Part shown: piece by piece, positions 36,374-45,554 of the stretch
How positions within the stretch are numbered: the stretch's first letter is position 1
Layout: the number at the start of each line of letters is the position of its first letter
Assembly (NCBI RefSeq): GCF_000152785.1
Contig: NZ_CH672414.1
Span: forward strand, 664,415 to 728,414
Reading direction: 5' to 3'
DNA length: 64,000 nt
Origin: Yoonia vestfoldensis SKA53
GTDB lineage: Bacteria > Pseudomonadota > Alphaproteobacteria > Rhodobacterales > Rhodobacteraceae
Program-made: the position numbers and the translations under genes
Notes under the pieces: generated by a model
Told to the model about the DNA's origin: nothing
Database searches by the model: none
Seen by the model: only the letters and a program-made list of their open reading frames with translations

Positions 36374-36496
36374 GTAGCGGACCTTTTCGTTCACAGGGCC
36401 TTGGTGTCACAAGGGCTGATCCGGCCCTGCTGCGCGCGATGGGTTGATGTCGGGCGGGTGCGGTTCTACACATCAAGGGTGTAATGAAAGGCCCTG

Positions 36497-37531
36497 ATGA
36501 TGCAGATCCGCAATGATTTCGCCGAAGCAATCGGCAATACCCCCCTGATCAAGCTGCGCGCCGCATCGCAGGCGACAGGCTGCACCATTCTGGGCAAGGC
36601 CGAATTTCTGAATCCTGGCCAATCGGTCAAGGATCGCGCCGCGCTTTACATGATCAAGGATGCCATCGCGCGCGGCGATCTGCGCCCGGGTGGCACCATC
36701 GTCGAAGGCACGGCAGGCAATACAGGGATCGGACTGGCGCTGCTGGGCTCGTCGATGGGGTTCAAGACGGTGATCGTCATTCCTGAAACCCAAAGTCAGG
36801 AAAAGAAAGACATGCTGCGCCTTGCGGGCGCCAAGCTGGTCGAGGTGCCTGCCGCCCCCTATAGCAACCCCAACAATTACGTCCGCTATTCCGAACGGTT
36901 GGCCATTGCGCTGCGCGAAACCGAACCCAATGGCGTGATCTGGGCCAATCAGTTCGACAATACGGCCAACCGGCAGGCCCATGTGGAAACCACAGCCCCT
37001 GAAATCTGGGCGCAGACGGATGGCAAGGTGGATGGGTTCATTTGCGCGGTGGGGTCCGGCGGCACGCTGGCAGGCGTCGCGCTTGCGCTGCAGCCCAAGG
37101 GCGTCAAGATCGGGCTGGCCGACCCCGAAGGATCGGCGCTGTATAATTTCTATGAACATGGCGCTTTGAAATCCGAGGGCGGGTCGGTGTCCGAAGGCAT
37201 CGGGCAGGGCCGGATCACGGCCAACCTTGAAGGTCTGACCCCCGATTACGCCTATCGGATTCCCGATGCCGAAGCCTTGCCGCTGATCTATGACCTGATG
37301 CAGCACGAAGGTCTGTGCATGGGCGGGTCCACCGCGATCAATATGGCGGGTGCGATCCGCATGGCGCGCGATATGGGGCCAGGCCATGTGATCGTGACGA
37401 TCCTGTGTGATGTCGGCAGCCGGTACCAATCCAAGATCTACAACCCCGCCTTCATGCGCGAAAAGGGTCTGCCGGTGCCGGCATGGCTGGAAGAAAAGGC
37501 CGATGTGCCATCGGTGCGCGCAGCCGTATGA
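36497..37531 (+). CDS. cysK: Cysteine synthase A
   Basis: The 344-residue PLP enzyme makes cysteine from O-acetylserine and sulfide. The Schiff-base Lys45 lies in PGQSVKDRAAL, the phosphate loop is GTAGNTGIG and VGSGGTLAGV, and MGGSTAINMAGA is conserved. The protein is longer than E. coli CysK and has the extended C-terminus of alphaproteobacterial forms. ATG 36497 and ATG 36500 are both possible. It is coupled to the mechanosensitive channel gene by an ATGA overlap. The trgA-cysK order recalls the tellurite-resistance locus of Rhodobacter. Confidence 0.94.
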   Translation: MMQIRNDFAEAIGNTPLIKLRAASQATGCTILGKAEFLNPGQSVKDRAALYMIKDAIARGDLRPGGTIVEGTAGNTGIGLALLGSSMGFKTVIVIPETQSQEKKDMLRLAGAKLVEVPAAPYSNPNNYVRYSERLAIALRETEPNGVIWANQFDNTANRQAHVETTAPEIWAQTDGKVDGFICAVGSGGTLAGVALALQPKGVKIGLADPEGSALYNFYEHGALKSEGGSVSEGIGQGRITANLEGLTPDYAYRIPDAEALPLIYDLMQHEGLCMGGSTAINMAGAIRMARDMGPGHVIVTILCDVGSRYQSKIYNPAFMREKGLPVPAWLEEKADVPSVRAAV

Positions 37532-39840
37532 CGGCACGGTCGCTGGTCTTTCGCCTGCTCGTCTGCCTGTTGTGGCCGATGGCCGCGCTGGCGCAGGACG
37601 CAGCGCCATTGCCGGGTGGACCCTATGACGATACCGCCGTGTGGTCCGCGCTGGCCGAACGGGCCGAAACGCTGGTGATGCGCGACACATCCTCGCAATT
37701 TGCGATCATGCGGCTGCGTGCAGAACTGGCGGGGTGGCGCGACCATTTCCTGTCGCAGAGCAATGTCAACGCGAACAGGCTTGCGACGGTGAATGCGCAG
37801 CTGTCCGCATTGGGCGCCATGCCAGACAGCGGCGCAGAACCAGCACAGGTCGCCGACAGGCGGGCCGCACTGCAGGCGCAGCGTGACGCCCTGCTGGCGC
37901 CCCGCGCGCTGGCGCAAGAGGCCTTTGCGCGCGCCAACGGGCTGATCAGCGAGCTGGACATGAAGGTCCTGCAACAACAGACTGCCCAGCTGTTCCAGCG
38001 GGGGCCGTCGCCGCTGAACCCCGCGCTCTGGCCGGCGGCGGCCAGTGCGACATGGCAGGTGTTCCGCACCGTCGGCGCGGAAACGCTGGCTGGTTTGCAG
38101 GTCCAGTCCGGTAACAGGCGGCTGTTGGCGAACCTGCCGCGCGCGGCCTTGTTCATCGGCCTTGCGGTGTTGCTGGTCGGCTATACGCGTTGGTGGCTGG
38201 TGCAATGGCGTGCGCGGTTGTCGCATCGTGACACGTTCCTGCTGCCGATCTGGCTGTTTCTTTTGTCGCTGATGCAGATCCTTGTCTCGCTGGTCGGGCT
38301 GGTGGCCTTGGCGCAGGGGCTGGATACGCTGGCGATCTTCGGGCTGCGCGGACAGGCGGTGATCGCCGCGATCCCTGCGGCGGGGATGACGGTGGTGCTG
38401 GGCTGGTGGCTGGGCCGGCAGGTGTTCAGCGACGGCACACTGCCTGCGCATCTTGGGTATGGCAAAGACACCCGCGCCAATGCGCGGCGGATCACGCTGG
38501 CGCTGGCATGGGTACTGGCCTTTGGTGCCGTGTTCGAGGCGGCGGCGGGGTCTGTCGATCTGGCAGCGGGGGTTGCGGCCACCATGGGCTTGCCGGTGAT
38601 CGGCGTGGCTGGCGCATTGTTCTGGCAGCTGGGACGGTTGATCAAGACGCCCCCCATCGCATCCGACACCGCGCCTGTGTCGCAAGGCCGGATGCGGATA
38701 CAGGTTGGCCGGTTCTGCACGATCGTGGCGGTGGCAAGCCCGGCGCTGGCCGCTGTGGGCTATTCGGCGGCGGGGCAGGGGATTTTGACATCCTCGATCC
38801 TGTCGCTGGCCTTGTTGGGGGCGATCCTTGTCTTGCAGCGGATCGTGCATGACATCACTCTGCGCCACGCATCCGCCGACGAAGCCAAAGGCCTGATGGC
38901 CCTGCTGCCTGTCCTTGCCAGTCTGGCGATCTATCTTGGCAGCCTGCCGGTCCTTGCCCTGATCTGGGGCGCGCGCACCGACGATATTCTGGAAATTTGG
39001 AACCGGTTCCGCGAAGGGTTTGCTATCGGCGAGACGCGGATTTCGCCCACCGATTTCCTGACCTTCGCCATCATCTTTTCGCTGGGCTATGCGCTGACGC
39101 GGTTCATTCAGGCCACGTTGCGGCGCACCGTATTGCCACGCACACGGCTGGACCTCGGCGGGCAGAACGCCATCGCCGTTGGGTTTGGCTATGTCGGTAT
39201 CTTGCTGGCGGCGCTGATCGCGATCACATCGGCGGGGATTGACCTGTCTAGCCTGGCTATTGTGGCGGGGGCGCTGTCGGTGGGCATCGGGTTTGGCCTA
39301 CAGAATATCGTGTCGAATTTCGTGTCTGGCATTATCTTGCTGATCGAACGCCCGATCAGCGAAGGCGACTGGATCGAGGTTGGCGGCCAGATGGGCTATG
39401 TGCGCGCGATCTCGGTGCGCTCCACGCGGATCGAAACCTTTGACCGGACCGATGTCATCGTGCCGAATGCCGATCTGGTCAGCGGGCAGGTCACCAACTG
39501 GACCCGCGGCAATCTGGTAGGTCGCGTGATCGTGCCGGTGGGCGTGGCCTATGGCACCGATACCGCAGTGGTCGAAAAAATACTGTCCGAGATCGCGCAG
39601 GCGCATCCGATGGTCATTGTCACGCCGCCCCCCGCGGTGTTGTTCATCGGTTTTGGCGCAAGTTCACTGGATTTCGAGATCCGCGCCATCCTGCGTGACG
39701 TGAATTTCGTCCTGCGCGTCAAATCCGAGATGAACCACGAAATCGCCCGCAGATTTGCCGCCGAAGGGATCGAGATTCCCTTTCCGCAGCAGGATCTGTG
39801 GCTGCGCAATCCCGAAACCCTGAAAGGCGATCCCGCATGA
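37528..39840 (+). CDS. MscS-family mechanosensitive channel with DUF3772 periplasmic domain
   Basis: The 770-residue protein has a signal peptide (to about residue 24) and a DUF3772-type helical periplasmic domain (about 30-210). Many TM helices follow, then the MscS core: SLAIVAGALSVGIGFGLQNI (pore helix TM3), SNFVSGIILLIERP and EGDWIEVGGQMGYV, and the beta domain with RTDVIVPNADLVS. It releases solutes on osmotic downshock. Its start overlaps the cysK stop (ATGA), and its stop overlaps alaX (ATGA), an operon with no obvious functional theme. Confidence 0.92.
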   Translation: MTARSLVFRLLVCLLWPMAALAQDAAPLPGGPYDDTAVWSALAERAETLVMRDTSSQFAIMRLRAELAGWRDHFLSQSNVNANRLATVNAQLSALGAMPDSGAEPAQVADRRAALQAQRDALLAPRALAQEAFARANGLISELDMKVLQQQTAQLFQRGPSPLNPALWPAAASATWQVFRTVGAETLAGLQVQSGNRRLLANLPRAALFIGLAVLLVGYTRWWLVQWRARLSHRDTFLLPIWLFLLSLMQILVSLVGLVALAQGLDTLAIFGLRGQAVIAAIPAAGMTVVLGWWLGRQVFSDGTLPAHLGYGKDTRANARRITLALAWVLAFGAVFEAAAGSVDLAAGVAATMGLPVIGVAGALFWQLGRLIKTPPIASDTAPVSQGRMRIQVGRFCTIVAVASPALAAVGYSAAGQGILTSSILSLALLGAILVLQRIVHDITLRHASADEAKGLMALLPVLASLAIYLGSLPVLALIWGARTDDILEIWNRFREGFAIGETRISPTDFLTFAIIFSLGYALTRFIQATLRRTVLPRTRLDLGGQNAIAVGFGYVGILLAALIAITSAGIDLSSLAIVAGALSVGIGFGLQNIVSNFVSGIILLIERPISEGDWIEVGGQMGYVRAISVRSTRIETFDRTDVIVPNADLVSGQVTNWTRGNLVGRVIVPVGVAYGTDTAVVEKILSEIAQAHPMVIVTPPPAVLFIGFGASSLDFEIRAILRDVNFVLRVKSEMNHEIARRFAAEGIEIPFPQQDLWLRNPETLKGDPA

Positions 39841-40553
39841 CCACCCCGTTGTTTCGTGACGATGCCTATGCCCGTCAGGCCGAAGGCCGCGTGCTGGACA
39901 TCACCTCTGAAGGGGGGATCGTACTGGATGCCTGCCTGTTCTATCCGACCGCAGGTGGCCAACCGGGCGACAGTGGCAGCCTGTCATGGCAGGGGACCAC
40001 GCTGGATATCGCCACGGCGGTCAAGGGCGAGGGGGACAGTATCATCCTGTTGCCGGCCGAACCTGCCCCCTTGCCATCTGTCGGACAGAGCTTGTTGCAA
40101 AAGTTGAACTGGGACAGGCGATACCGCCATATGCGTGTGCATACTGCGTTGCATTTGTTATCGGTCGTGATCCCATTGCCGGTGTCGGGCGGGGCTATCG
40201 CCACCGATAAGGGGCGGCTCGATTTTGACATGCCAGATGCCCCGGAGGACAAAGAAGCTCTCGAAGACGCGCTGAACCGGTTGATTGCCTGCAACATGGC
40301 CGTGACCGAGGAATGGATCACCGAGGCTGATCTTGATGCGCAACCCGATCTGGTGAAAACGATGTCGGTGCAGCCACCGCGCGGGTCGGGCCGGATCAGG
40401 CTGGTGCGGATCGGGATCGGCGCGGAAACCGCCGATCTGCAACCCTGCGGCGGCACCCATGTCGCCAATACATCCGAAATCGGGCCGGTGCGGATTGGCA
40501 AGATTGAAAAGAAAGGCCGCCAGAACCGGCGTGTCTATCTGCATCTGGACTAG
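39837..40553 (+). CDS. Alanyl-tRNA editing protein AlaX
   Basis: The 238-residue stand-alone editing domain hydrolyses Ser-tRNA(Ala) or Gly-tRNA(Ala). Zinc ligands are His102 and His106 in VHTALHLLSV and the C-terminal CGGTHVANT. FYPTAGGQPGDSG is the conserved Gly-rich motif of the AlaRS editing/AlaX fold. Its length suits AlaX-M. ATG 39837 overlaps the mscS stop by 4 nt; an ATG at 39798 is unconserved. The M35 protease gene starts 3 bp downstream. Confidence 0.92.
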   Translation: MTTPLFRDDAYARQAEGRVLDITSEGGIVLDACLFYPTAGGQPGDSGSLSWQGTTLDIATAVKGEGDSIILLPAEPAPLPSVGQSLLQKLNWDRRYRHMRVHTALHLLSVVIPLPVSGGAIATDKGRLDFDMPDAPEDKEALEDALNRLIACNMAVTEEWITEADLDAQPDLVKTMSVQPPRGSGRIRLVRIGIGAETADLQPCGGTHVANTSEIGPVRIGKIEKKGRQNRRVYLHLD

Positions 40554-40556
40554 GCC

Positions 40557-41183
40557 ATGCGGGTGATATTGGTTGTTTTATGTCTGCTGGGGGCGCAATC
40601 CGCGATAGCGCAGAATGTGGTGCATTGCAGCCCCGCGCAGGATGTGATTGTGCGCGCCGCATTGGACCACGCCAAATCCCTGGCAATCACGGCTGCCTCC
40701 GCGGTGGGCGATACACCGGATTATGCCCGCTGGTTTGGCACCTATTCCGACCGTAACGCCGAAACGGCGCGCGCCACGCTTAAATCGGTGGTGCGGGCAA
40801 TCCGCGCGGGCGGTGTCAGCTTGCAATGCGACACCCTGCGCGACCAAGGGTGTGGCAACGACGAATATGCGTGGGTCTATGCGGATAAACCTTATCATAT
40901 CTATCTGTGTCCATCTTTCTTTGACATGCCCGTGCTTGCATCCCTGCGGCCTGGCACCCGCGCCAGTGACAATGGCACCCGCGAAGGCACCTTGATCCAT
41001 GAGTTGTCGCATTTCCGCAGCGCCGGTGGGACCGAGGATCATTGCTATACCCGCCGCGATTGCATGGGCATGGCTCTGCAAGAGCCTGACCTCGCGATTG
41101 AAAACGCCGACAGCTATCAATATTTCACCGAAGATGTGATCTATTACGCCAGCCAACCCGTCATAGGCAAAGCGAGCCCCTAA
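40557..41183 (+). CDS. Secreted M35-like (aspzincin) zinc metallopeptidase
   Basis: The 208-residue protein has a signal peptide (MRVILVVLCLLGAQSAIA) and the zincin motif IHELSHF (His148, Glu149, His152). GGTEDHCY supplies the third-ligand Asp161, and ENADSYQYF is a hallmark of deuterolysin/M35 peptidases. Several Cys pairs suggest disulfides in the periplasm or outside the cell. It is the last gene of the trgA-to-alaX run and ends 4 nt into the convergent permease gene. Its substrate is unknown. Confidence 0.8.
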   Translation: MRVILVVLCLLGAQSAIAQNVVHCSPAQDVIVRAALDHAKSLAITAASAVGDTPDYARWFGTYSDRNAETARATLKSVVRAIRAGGVSLQCDTLRDQGCGNDEYAWVYADKPYHIYLCPSFFDMPVLASLRPGTRASDNGTREGTLIHELSHFRSAGGTEDHCYTRRDCMGMALQEPDLAIENADSYQYFTEDVIYYASQPVIGKASP

Positions 41184-42334
41184 ATGCCGCCTGAGGGTTT
41201 CGGCGGCTTTTGGAAAACGTCACGCTTGGCCGTTTCATTCAGCATCTGTTCGGTGTCGGGCAATCCTTCGCGTGACAACAAGATTGCAAAGGGGCGCAGG
41301 TGAGGCACATGGCTGCATACCACCAGCAACATGACCATGATCGGCACCGACAAGAACATGCCCGGAACGCCCCAGACAGCCCCCCAAAACGCAAGCGACA
41401 GGATGATCCCGAATGACGACAGCCGCAGCGCGCGGCCCATGAGCATCGGGTCGATGACATTGCCGTTCAGAAACTGGATACCGGTCGCGATGACGAATAT
41501 CGCCAATGTCGTATTCGGGGCGCCGAACTGCACATGCGTCACCAGCGCGATCAGGCCGGTTGCAAGGATCGACCCGATATTGGGGATGAAATTCAAAACA
41601 AAGGTGATGACGCCCAGCGCGGTTGCCAGTTCCAGCTGGAAGGCAAGGGCCAGCGCATAGACCATCGCACCGGTGATGCCGCTGATCACGGTCTTGACCA
41701 GCAGGTAATAGTTCACGCGGTGGATGATCGACTGGATGATCTTGCGCACGCGCAGGGCCTGCGCCTTGTCGCCGATCAGGCTTTCAAGCTTGGTATCGAA
41801 CCAGATCCGTTCGGCGAACAAAAACCCGACGAACAGGATGATCAAAACGGTGGCCTGTGTGATGCCGCTGGCCTGTCCTGCCGCGCTGCGCAGATAGCTG
41901 GTCGCATCGATCGACCGGACCGCGTTGAAAATGGCGGCCTGATTATCCTCGCTTAGCCAGCCAAACATCGACGCAATCGCCGATGGCGCCCGTTCGGTAT
42001 AGGCCAGCGTCGTCACCAGCACGGTGTTGACCTGCGCCAGCAGCACCGATGTCAGGATCAGCAAGGCCGTCGCGATCAGCACCATGGCCGCGATGCTGGC
42101 AATGGCATTTGGAATCCGCAACGGGCCGATCCGCTGGCGGGCGATGAAATTGATCACATCGCTGGTCAGGCTGAACAGGATGATCGCGGTCGCCAATGAA
42201 ATCAGGATGAACCGGGCCTGCACCAGCAGGAACAACACCACCGCAAAAGCGATTATCATCAGCGCGCCGGTCTGCAGCCGGGCCGTATCGATACGCTTTT
42301 CCGGGCTGGTCGGCTTGGGCGGGTCATGCAACAT
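41180..42334 (-). CDS. AI-2E family (PerM) transporter
   Basis: The 384-residue membrane protein has about eight TM helices and the AI-2E/PerM pattern: central [35 protein letters not shown] and the C-terminal [20 protein letters not shown]. Family members transport varied substrates or act as Na+/H+ antiporters; AI-2 export is proven for few, so the name is only a family label. It is the last clearly core gene before the tRNA-Ser and the island scar. Confidence 0.9.
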   Translation of the reverse strand: MLHDPPKPTSPEKRIDTARLQTGALMIIAFAVVLFLLVQARFILISLATAIILFSLTSDVINFIARQRIGPLRIPNAIASIAAMVLIATALLILTSVLLAQVNTVLVTTLAYTERAPSAIASMFGWLSEDNQAAIFNAVRSIDATSYLRSAAGQASGITQATVLIILFVGFLFAERIWFDTKLESLIGDKAQALRVRKIIQSIIHRVNYYLLVKTVISGITGAMVYALALAFQLELATALGVITFVLNFIPNIGSILATGLIALVTHVQFGAPNTTLAIFVIATGIQFLNGNVIDPMLMGRALRLSSFGIILSLAFWGAVWGVPGMFLSVPIMVMLLVVCSHVPHLRPFAILLSREGLPDTEQMLNETAKRDVFQKPPKPSGGI

Positions 42335-42460
42335 CGGGGGTCAATAGCTCCGCTTGGGTTAGGGCAATATAGCGGGGCTGCGGGGCAGGGGCAAACAGGC
42401 AGAACAAATCGTTCGGAAGGTCTTGCAAAGTCTGCCAAGTTGCGGCTAAACCCGCGCAAC

Positions 42461-42550
42461 GGACAGGTGGCCGAGTGGTCGAAGGCGCACGCCTGGAAAG
42501 TGTGTAGGCGGGAGACCGTCTCCAGGGTTCGAATCCCTGTCTGTCCGCCA
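42461..42550 (+). tRNA. tRNA-Ser (anticodon GGA)
   Basis: A 90-nt class II tRNA with encoded CCA. The acceptor stem is GGACAGG/TCTGTCC with discriminator G73, the D-arm is GCCGAGTGGTCGAAGGC, and the anticodon loop CTGGAAA gives GGA. A long variable arm (GGCGGGAGACCGTC) is typical of serine. The T-arm is AGGGTTCGAATCCCT. Confidence 0.95.
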
Positions 42551-43112
42551 AATCACCCCCTTAAATCATTGTTTATATTATATTATATAGTTTATGATCG
42601 GTATCCAGATACATCTATGGATACACTTTATCGATCAACAATGGTCTGACCGTAAAATAAGTTCGTAAATCTTATAGCCAACTTGAAATGCCTTGCTGTG
42701 TATAAAACTTATCTTGCGAGACAAAGGGTGTTGTTGGTTTTGACACACTCCCAGTTTGGTGAGCATGTCAGTCGGCAATTGTATGTAGCGGTTTTGAAAA
42801 TATGGGCCGCTAGCAAAGTTCTGGTAAATTTAGGCTCATAACCTGAAGGTCGTAGGTTCAAATCCTACTCCCGCAACAAAATATTCCAAATATATCAAAT
42901 GCTTAAGTTGGTGGTATCATAATACCATCGGCCTTTTGCACGTTTACGTCAACACCACGTCAACAAATCACGAGCCCCCCAATCTGCAGGACCGTGTTCG
43001 AAGGACAAAAGGGTTTGGTGTGTCCGAATACCCTGCAGCCTCTTGCATGGCTTGGATCGGTGGCTGGGACATTCACAGATCGCAACGAAACAAGACCGGA
43101 ATTCATTATTTT
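42551..43112 (+). other. AT-rich gap with mobile-element scar
   Basis: No credible gene lies in these 562 bp. The first 250 bp are strikingly AT-rich (runs such as TATATTATATTATATAG) compared with the roughly 60 percent GC around them. Then comes the initiator-tRNA fragment at 42832-42877, a TGGTAT/ATACCA inverted repeat at 42912-42927, and two copies of CGTCAACA near 42948 and 42959. It looks like a decayed integration boundary. No integrase or transposase frame remains. Confidence 0.6.
42832..42877 (+). repeat. 3' half of an initiator tRNA, likely attachment-site remnant
   Basis: The 46 bp start AGGCTCATAACCTGAAGGTC and run through GTAGG-TTCAAAT-CCTAC to CCCGCAAC. This is the anticodon arm (CAT), variable loop, T-arm and acceptor 3' strand of an fMet-type tRNA. 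No matching D-arm or 5' acceptor strand lies upstream, and the CCA end is altered (CAACAAA). Integrases that use tRNA 3' halves leave such copies when an element inserts. A functional tRNA is excluded; remnant att is the inference. Confidence 0.7.
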
Positions 43113-43595
43113 TCAATTCCGGCCACAGCACTGCTTGTACTTGCGGTCCGATCCGCATGAGCAGGGATCGTTCCGCCCGGGGCGGGGTTCCGCCTTGTGT
43201 GGCTTACCAGGGAGATTGGCTGCAACCGTCCCAGCCAGCTCAGGGCGCGATTGATGCAGGATCGTAGCCACGCAATTCGGGATAAGATCGGGCGCCTCGA
43301 GGTCGATTTCATCAATCTCTTCTTCGCTGAACTTACTTTTGCCGGTGTATATATCCTGCAAAGCCAGCAGGAAGATCATGGTGCTGCGGGTTTCTTCATC
43401 GGCCCGATCTAGCAGCTTCTCCCAGGCATCCGGTCTTAGGCCCAACGCGCGAGTGTAACCATCTACCCAAGGTTCCCACCGTATTTCGTCACTGTTCGTG
43501 TCAATCTCGTAAATCGGCTCGATCCAGAGCGACAGAGACATTGCCTGCGCAACGGCATTGTAATGTGTCATAACGGCACGGATCGTTTCCTCAGC
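43113..43595 (-). pseudogene. UPF0149 (YecA/YgfB) protein with SEC-C motif, 5'-truncated
   Basis: The open frame (ATG 43571) encodes 152 residues with UPF0149 features (HYNAVAQAMSLSLW, EPWVDGYTRAL, FLLALQDI) and a C-terminal SEC-C zinc motif RNDPCSCGSDRKYKQCCGRN. Codons upstream of that ATG still read AEETIRAV, as in intact homologues, up to an in-frame TAG at 43596-43598. The conserved LDGFLTAL-type N-terminal part (about 60-70 residues) is missing. So the gene was cut at its 5' end, consistent with its place in the scar region. Residual expression is possible. Confidence 0.7.
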
Positions 43596-43598
43596 CTA

Positions 43599-43801
43599 TT
43601 GTAGAGAGACTGCATTTAATGGGGGTAGGTCAGGCGAATTACCGGTGTCACGCCACTAATGAATAGGGTGCGGATTGTATCGGGTTCGACTACGATTATG
43701 CGACCTGCCTCCTGCGGCCGCAGCTTGCCTGCGTGATGGCGCCTATTGTTCTTCCAAGACTAGACCACGGCTGGTGCAGGTTCAGCCTAAGGCGGCTCAG
43801 C
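43599..43801. other. Intergenic stretch between the truncated UPF0149 gene and the SulP gene
   Basis: I see no gene here. A 12-bp perfect palindrome CTGCGGCCGCAG lies at 43712-43723, downstream of the SulP stop codon. It could fold as part of a terminator for the SulP operon, but has no T-run. The 5' part missing from the UPF0149 gene is not found in this stretch. Confidence 0.35.
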
Positions 43802-45553
43802 TTATGTCTGGTGGTGCGGTTGTTCTGCGCATTCTGTGAAAACGCGCTTGATGCAGCCTGCACAAATGCTCTGGTCAAGGTGTCGGACAGTGGCGCCAAT
43901 GGCATCTCCCTTGGAGATGTACAAGCAATCGGTGTCCAGTTCCTCCAGCACATGGAACCGGCGCAGGCATTCCAGCAGCGGCGGAAACAGCGCGACGATC
44001 CGAAATGTGCCGCCTTGGGCCCTGATCTCACGGATGGCATGAACAAGAAAATCGGCACCCGAAAGGTCGATCTTGCCCACGCCCTTGAGATAAAAGATCA
44101 CATGTATCTGTTTGGGCCGCTTTGCCCGCAGTGCCTGCCACTGAGCCTCGATATGTTCGACTGACCCAAAGTAAAGGGGTCCGTCAAGGCGCACTGATAC
44201 CAGTTGCAAACATTCTGGCACGCCGTGCAGGTCGGCGTTGCGAAACTTGCGACGACCCGATGCTGAAATCACTGGCGCACTGACGCGCAGTGATGGATGC
44301 GCGCTTTCATAAATGAATACCGAAAAGGATGCGATCACACCGACATAGATCGCGAAATCCAGCTCTAGCAAAAGGCCCGCACCCAACGTCAGCCCAAGGA
44401 TCAGTGTTTCGGGCCGCGAAGTTTGAACGATGTGCAGAATTTCCTTTTTGTCGATCAGCCGCCAAGCGACATAAATAATCAGGCCCGCCATAGCTGGTTT
44501 CGGAATAACGGTGATGTAGCTGCCAAGGGCCAGCAGGATCGCCGCTAAAAAAAGGCTGGAAAAGATTGCGGCAAGCGGGGTTCGCGCGCCCGATTGCTCG
44601 TTCACGCCCGACCGCGTGAACGAGCCTGACCCAGCATAGCAGCTGAAAAAACTGCCCACCGCGTTGGACAGGCCCTGAGCGATCATTTCCTGATTGGGGG
44701 CAAAGGGTTCCTTGCGCCGAATGGCAAAAGTGCGCCCGATCGAGATCGCCTCGAGCAGGCCGACAAGGGCGACCGCCGCCGCGCCAGGTGCCAACAGGGC
44801 AATGTCAGACCACTGGATCTGTGGCGACGACAGGCTGGGCAGGGCGGCTGGGATGGCGCCCAGCATTTCAACCCCGCGATTTGCGGCATCAGTCGCAACG
44901 GCAACGCCTGCTCCAACCCCTAGCGCAATCAGAAAACCTGGCAGCCGCGGGGCAAAAGCCTGACAGATTGCTACCGTCACCAAAGTGACCAGCGCAATCA
45001 TCACCGCGAAGAGGTTCACGTCACCCGCCATTGCCGCCACACGGTGGACCCGCTCGATCACATTGCCGCCCCCCGCTATGCTGACGCCAAGCATACCCGC
45101 AAGCTGGCTAACCGCGATCAGCAGCGCCGCTGCCGCCGTAAATGCGACGATAACAGAATGCGAAACAAAAGAGACAAGACCCCCCAACCGTGCGACACCA
45201 GCCAAGATCTGAAACAGCCCCACCAACAACGTCAGCAGCAGGGCAAGTTCGATGTAGCGCGCCGAACCAGCGGGCGCGATACCTTGCAGCGTCACGAAAA
45301 CCAGTGCCGAAATCGCCGTGGTAGGCCCTGAAACCATGACCATGGACGATCCAAACAGCGCGGCCACGATGGCCGTTACCATGGCGGTGTATAGGCCAAA
45401 TTCAGGCGGCAGTCCTGCAATCGTTGCAAAAGCAACCCCTTGCGGCAGGACGATCGCTGCGCCAGTCAGCCCCGCGAAAAGATCAGCCCTGATCGCAGAT
45501 GACGAAACACCGCGCAGCCATCGGCCCGCAGGAAACAGCGACAGGCGCTTCAT
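43802..45553 (-). CDS. SulP-family anion transporter with STAS domain
   Basis: The 583-residue protein has a SulP transport domain of about 12-14 helices (LTGAAIVLPQGVAFATIAG, SGPTTAISALVF, GSFFSCYAGSGSFTRSGVN) and a cytoplasmic STAS domain (about 440-560; FYLKGVGKIDLSGADFL). SulP proteins move sulfate, bicarbonate or dicarboxylates. The gene starts 1 bp after the sulfatase stop, last of the operon SDR-P450-sulfatase-SulP. Movement of sulfate released by the sulfatase is a reasonable inference, but import of another anion is equally compatible. Confidence 0.9.
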   Translation of the reverse strand: MKRLSLFPAGRWLRGVSSSAIRADLFAGLTGAAIVLPQGVAFATIAGLPPEFGLYTAMVTAIVAALFGSSMVMVSGPTTAISALVFVTLQGIAPAGSARYIELALLLTLLVGLFQILAGVARLGGLVSFVSHSVIVAFTAAAALLIAVSQLAGMLGVSIAGGGNVIERVHRVAAMAGDVNLFAVMIALVTLVTVAICQAFAPRLPGFLIALGVGAGVAVATDAANRGVEMLGAIPAALPSLSSPQIQWSDIALLAPGAAAVALVGLLEAISIGRTFAIRRKEPFAPNQEMIAQGLSNAVGSFFSCYAGSGSFTRSGVNEQSGARTPLAAIFSSLFLAAILLALGSYITVIPKPAMAGLIIYVAWRLIDKKEILHIVQTSRPETLILGLTLGAGLLLELDFAIYVGVIASFSVFIYESAHPSLRVSAPVISASGRRKFRNADLHGVPECLQLVSVRLDGPLYFGSVEHIEAQWQALRAKRPKQIHVIFYLKGVGKIDLSGADFLVHAIREIRAQGGTFRIVALFPPLLECLRRFHVLEELDTDCLYISKGDAIGATVRHLDQSICAGCIKRVFTECAEQPHHQT

Positions 45554-45554
45554 T

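Noticed and set aside
42832-42877. Functional tRNA-Met
   Set aside because: Only the 3' half exists; no D-arm or 5' acceptor strand can be built from the upstream sequence.
42551-43801. Complete insertion sequence
   Set aside because: No transposase frame or paired terminal inverted repeats were visible, only scar-like fragments.
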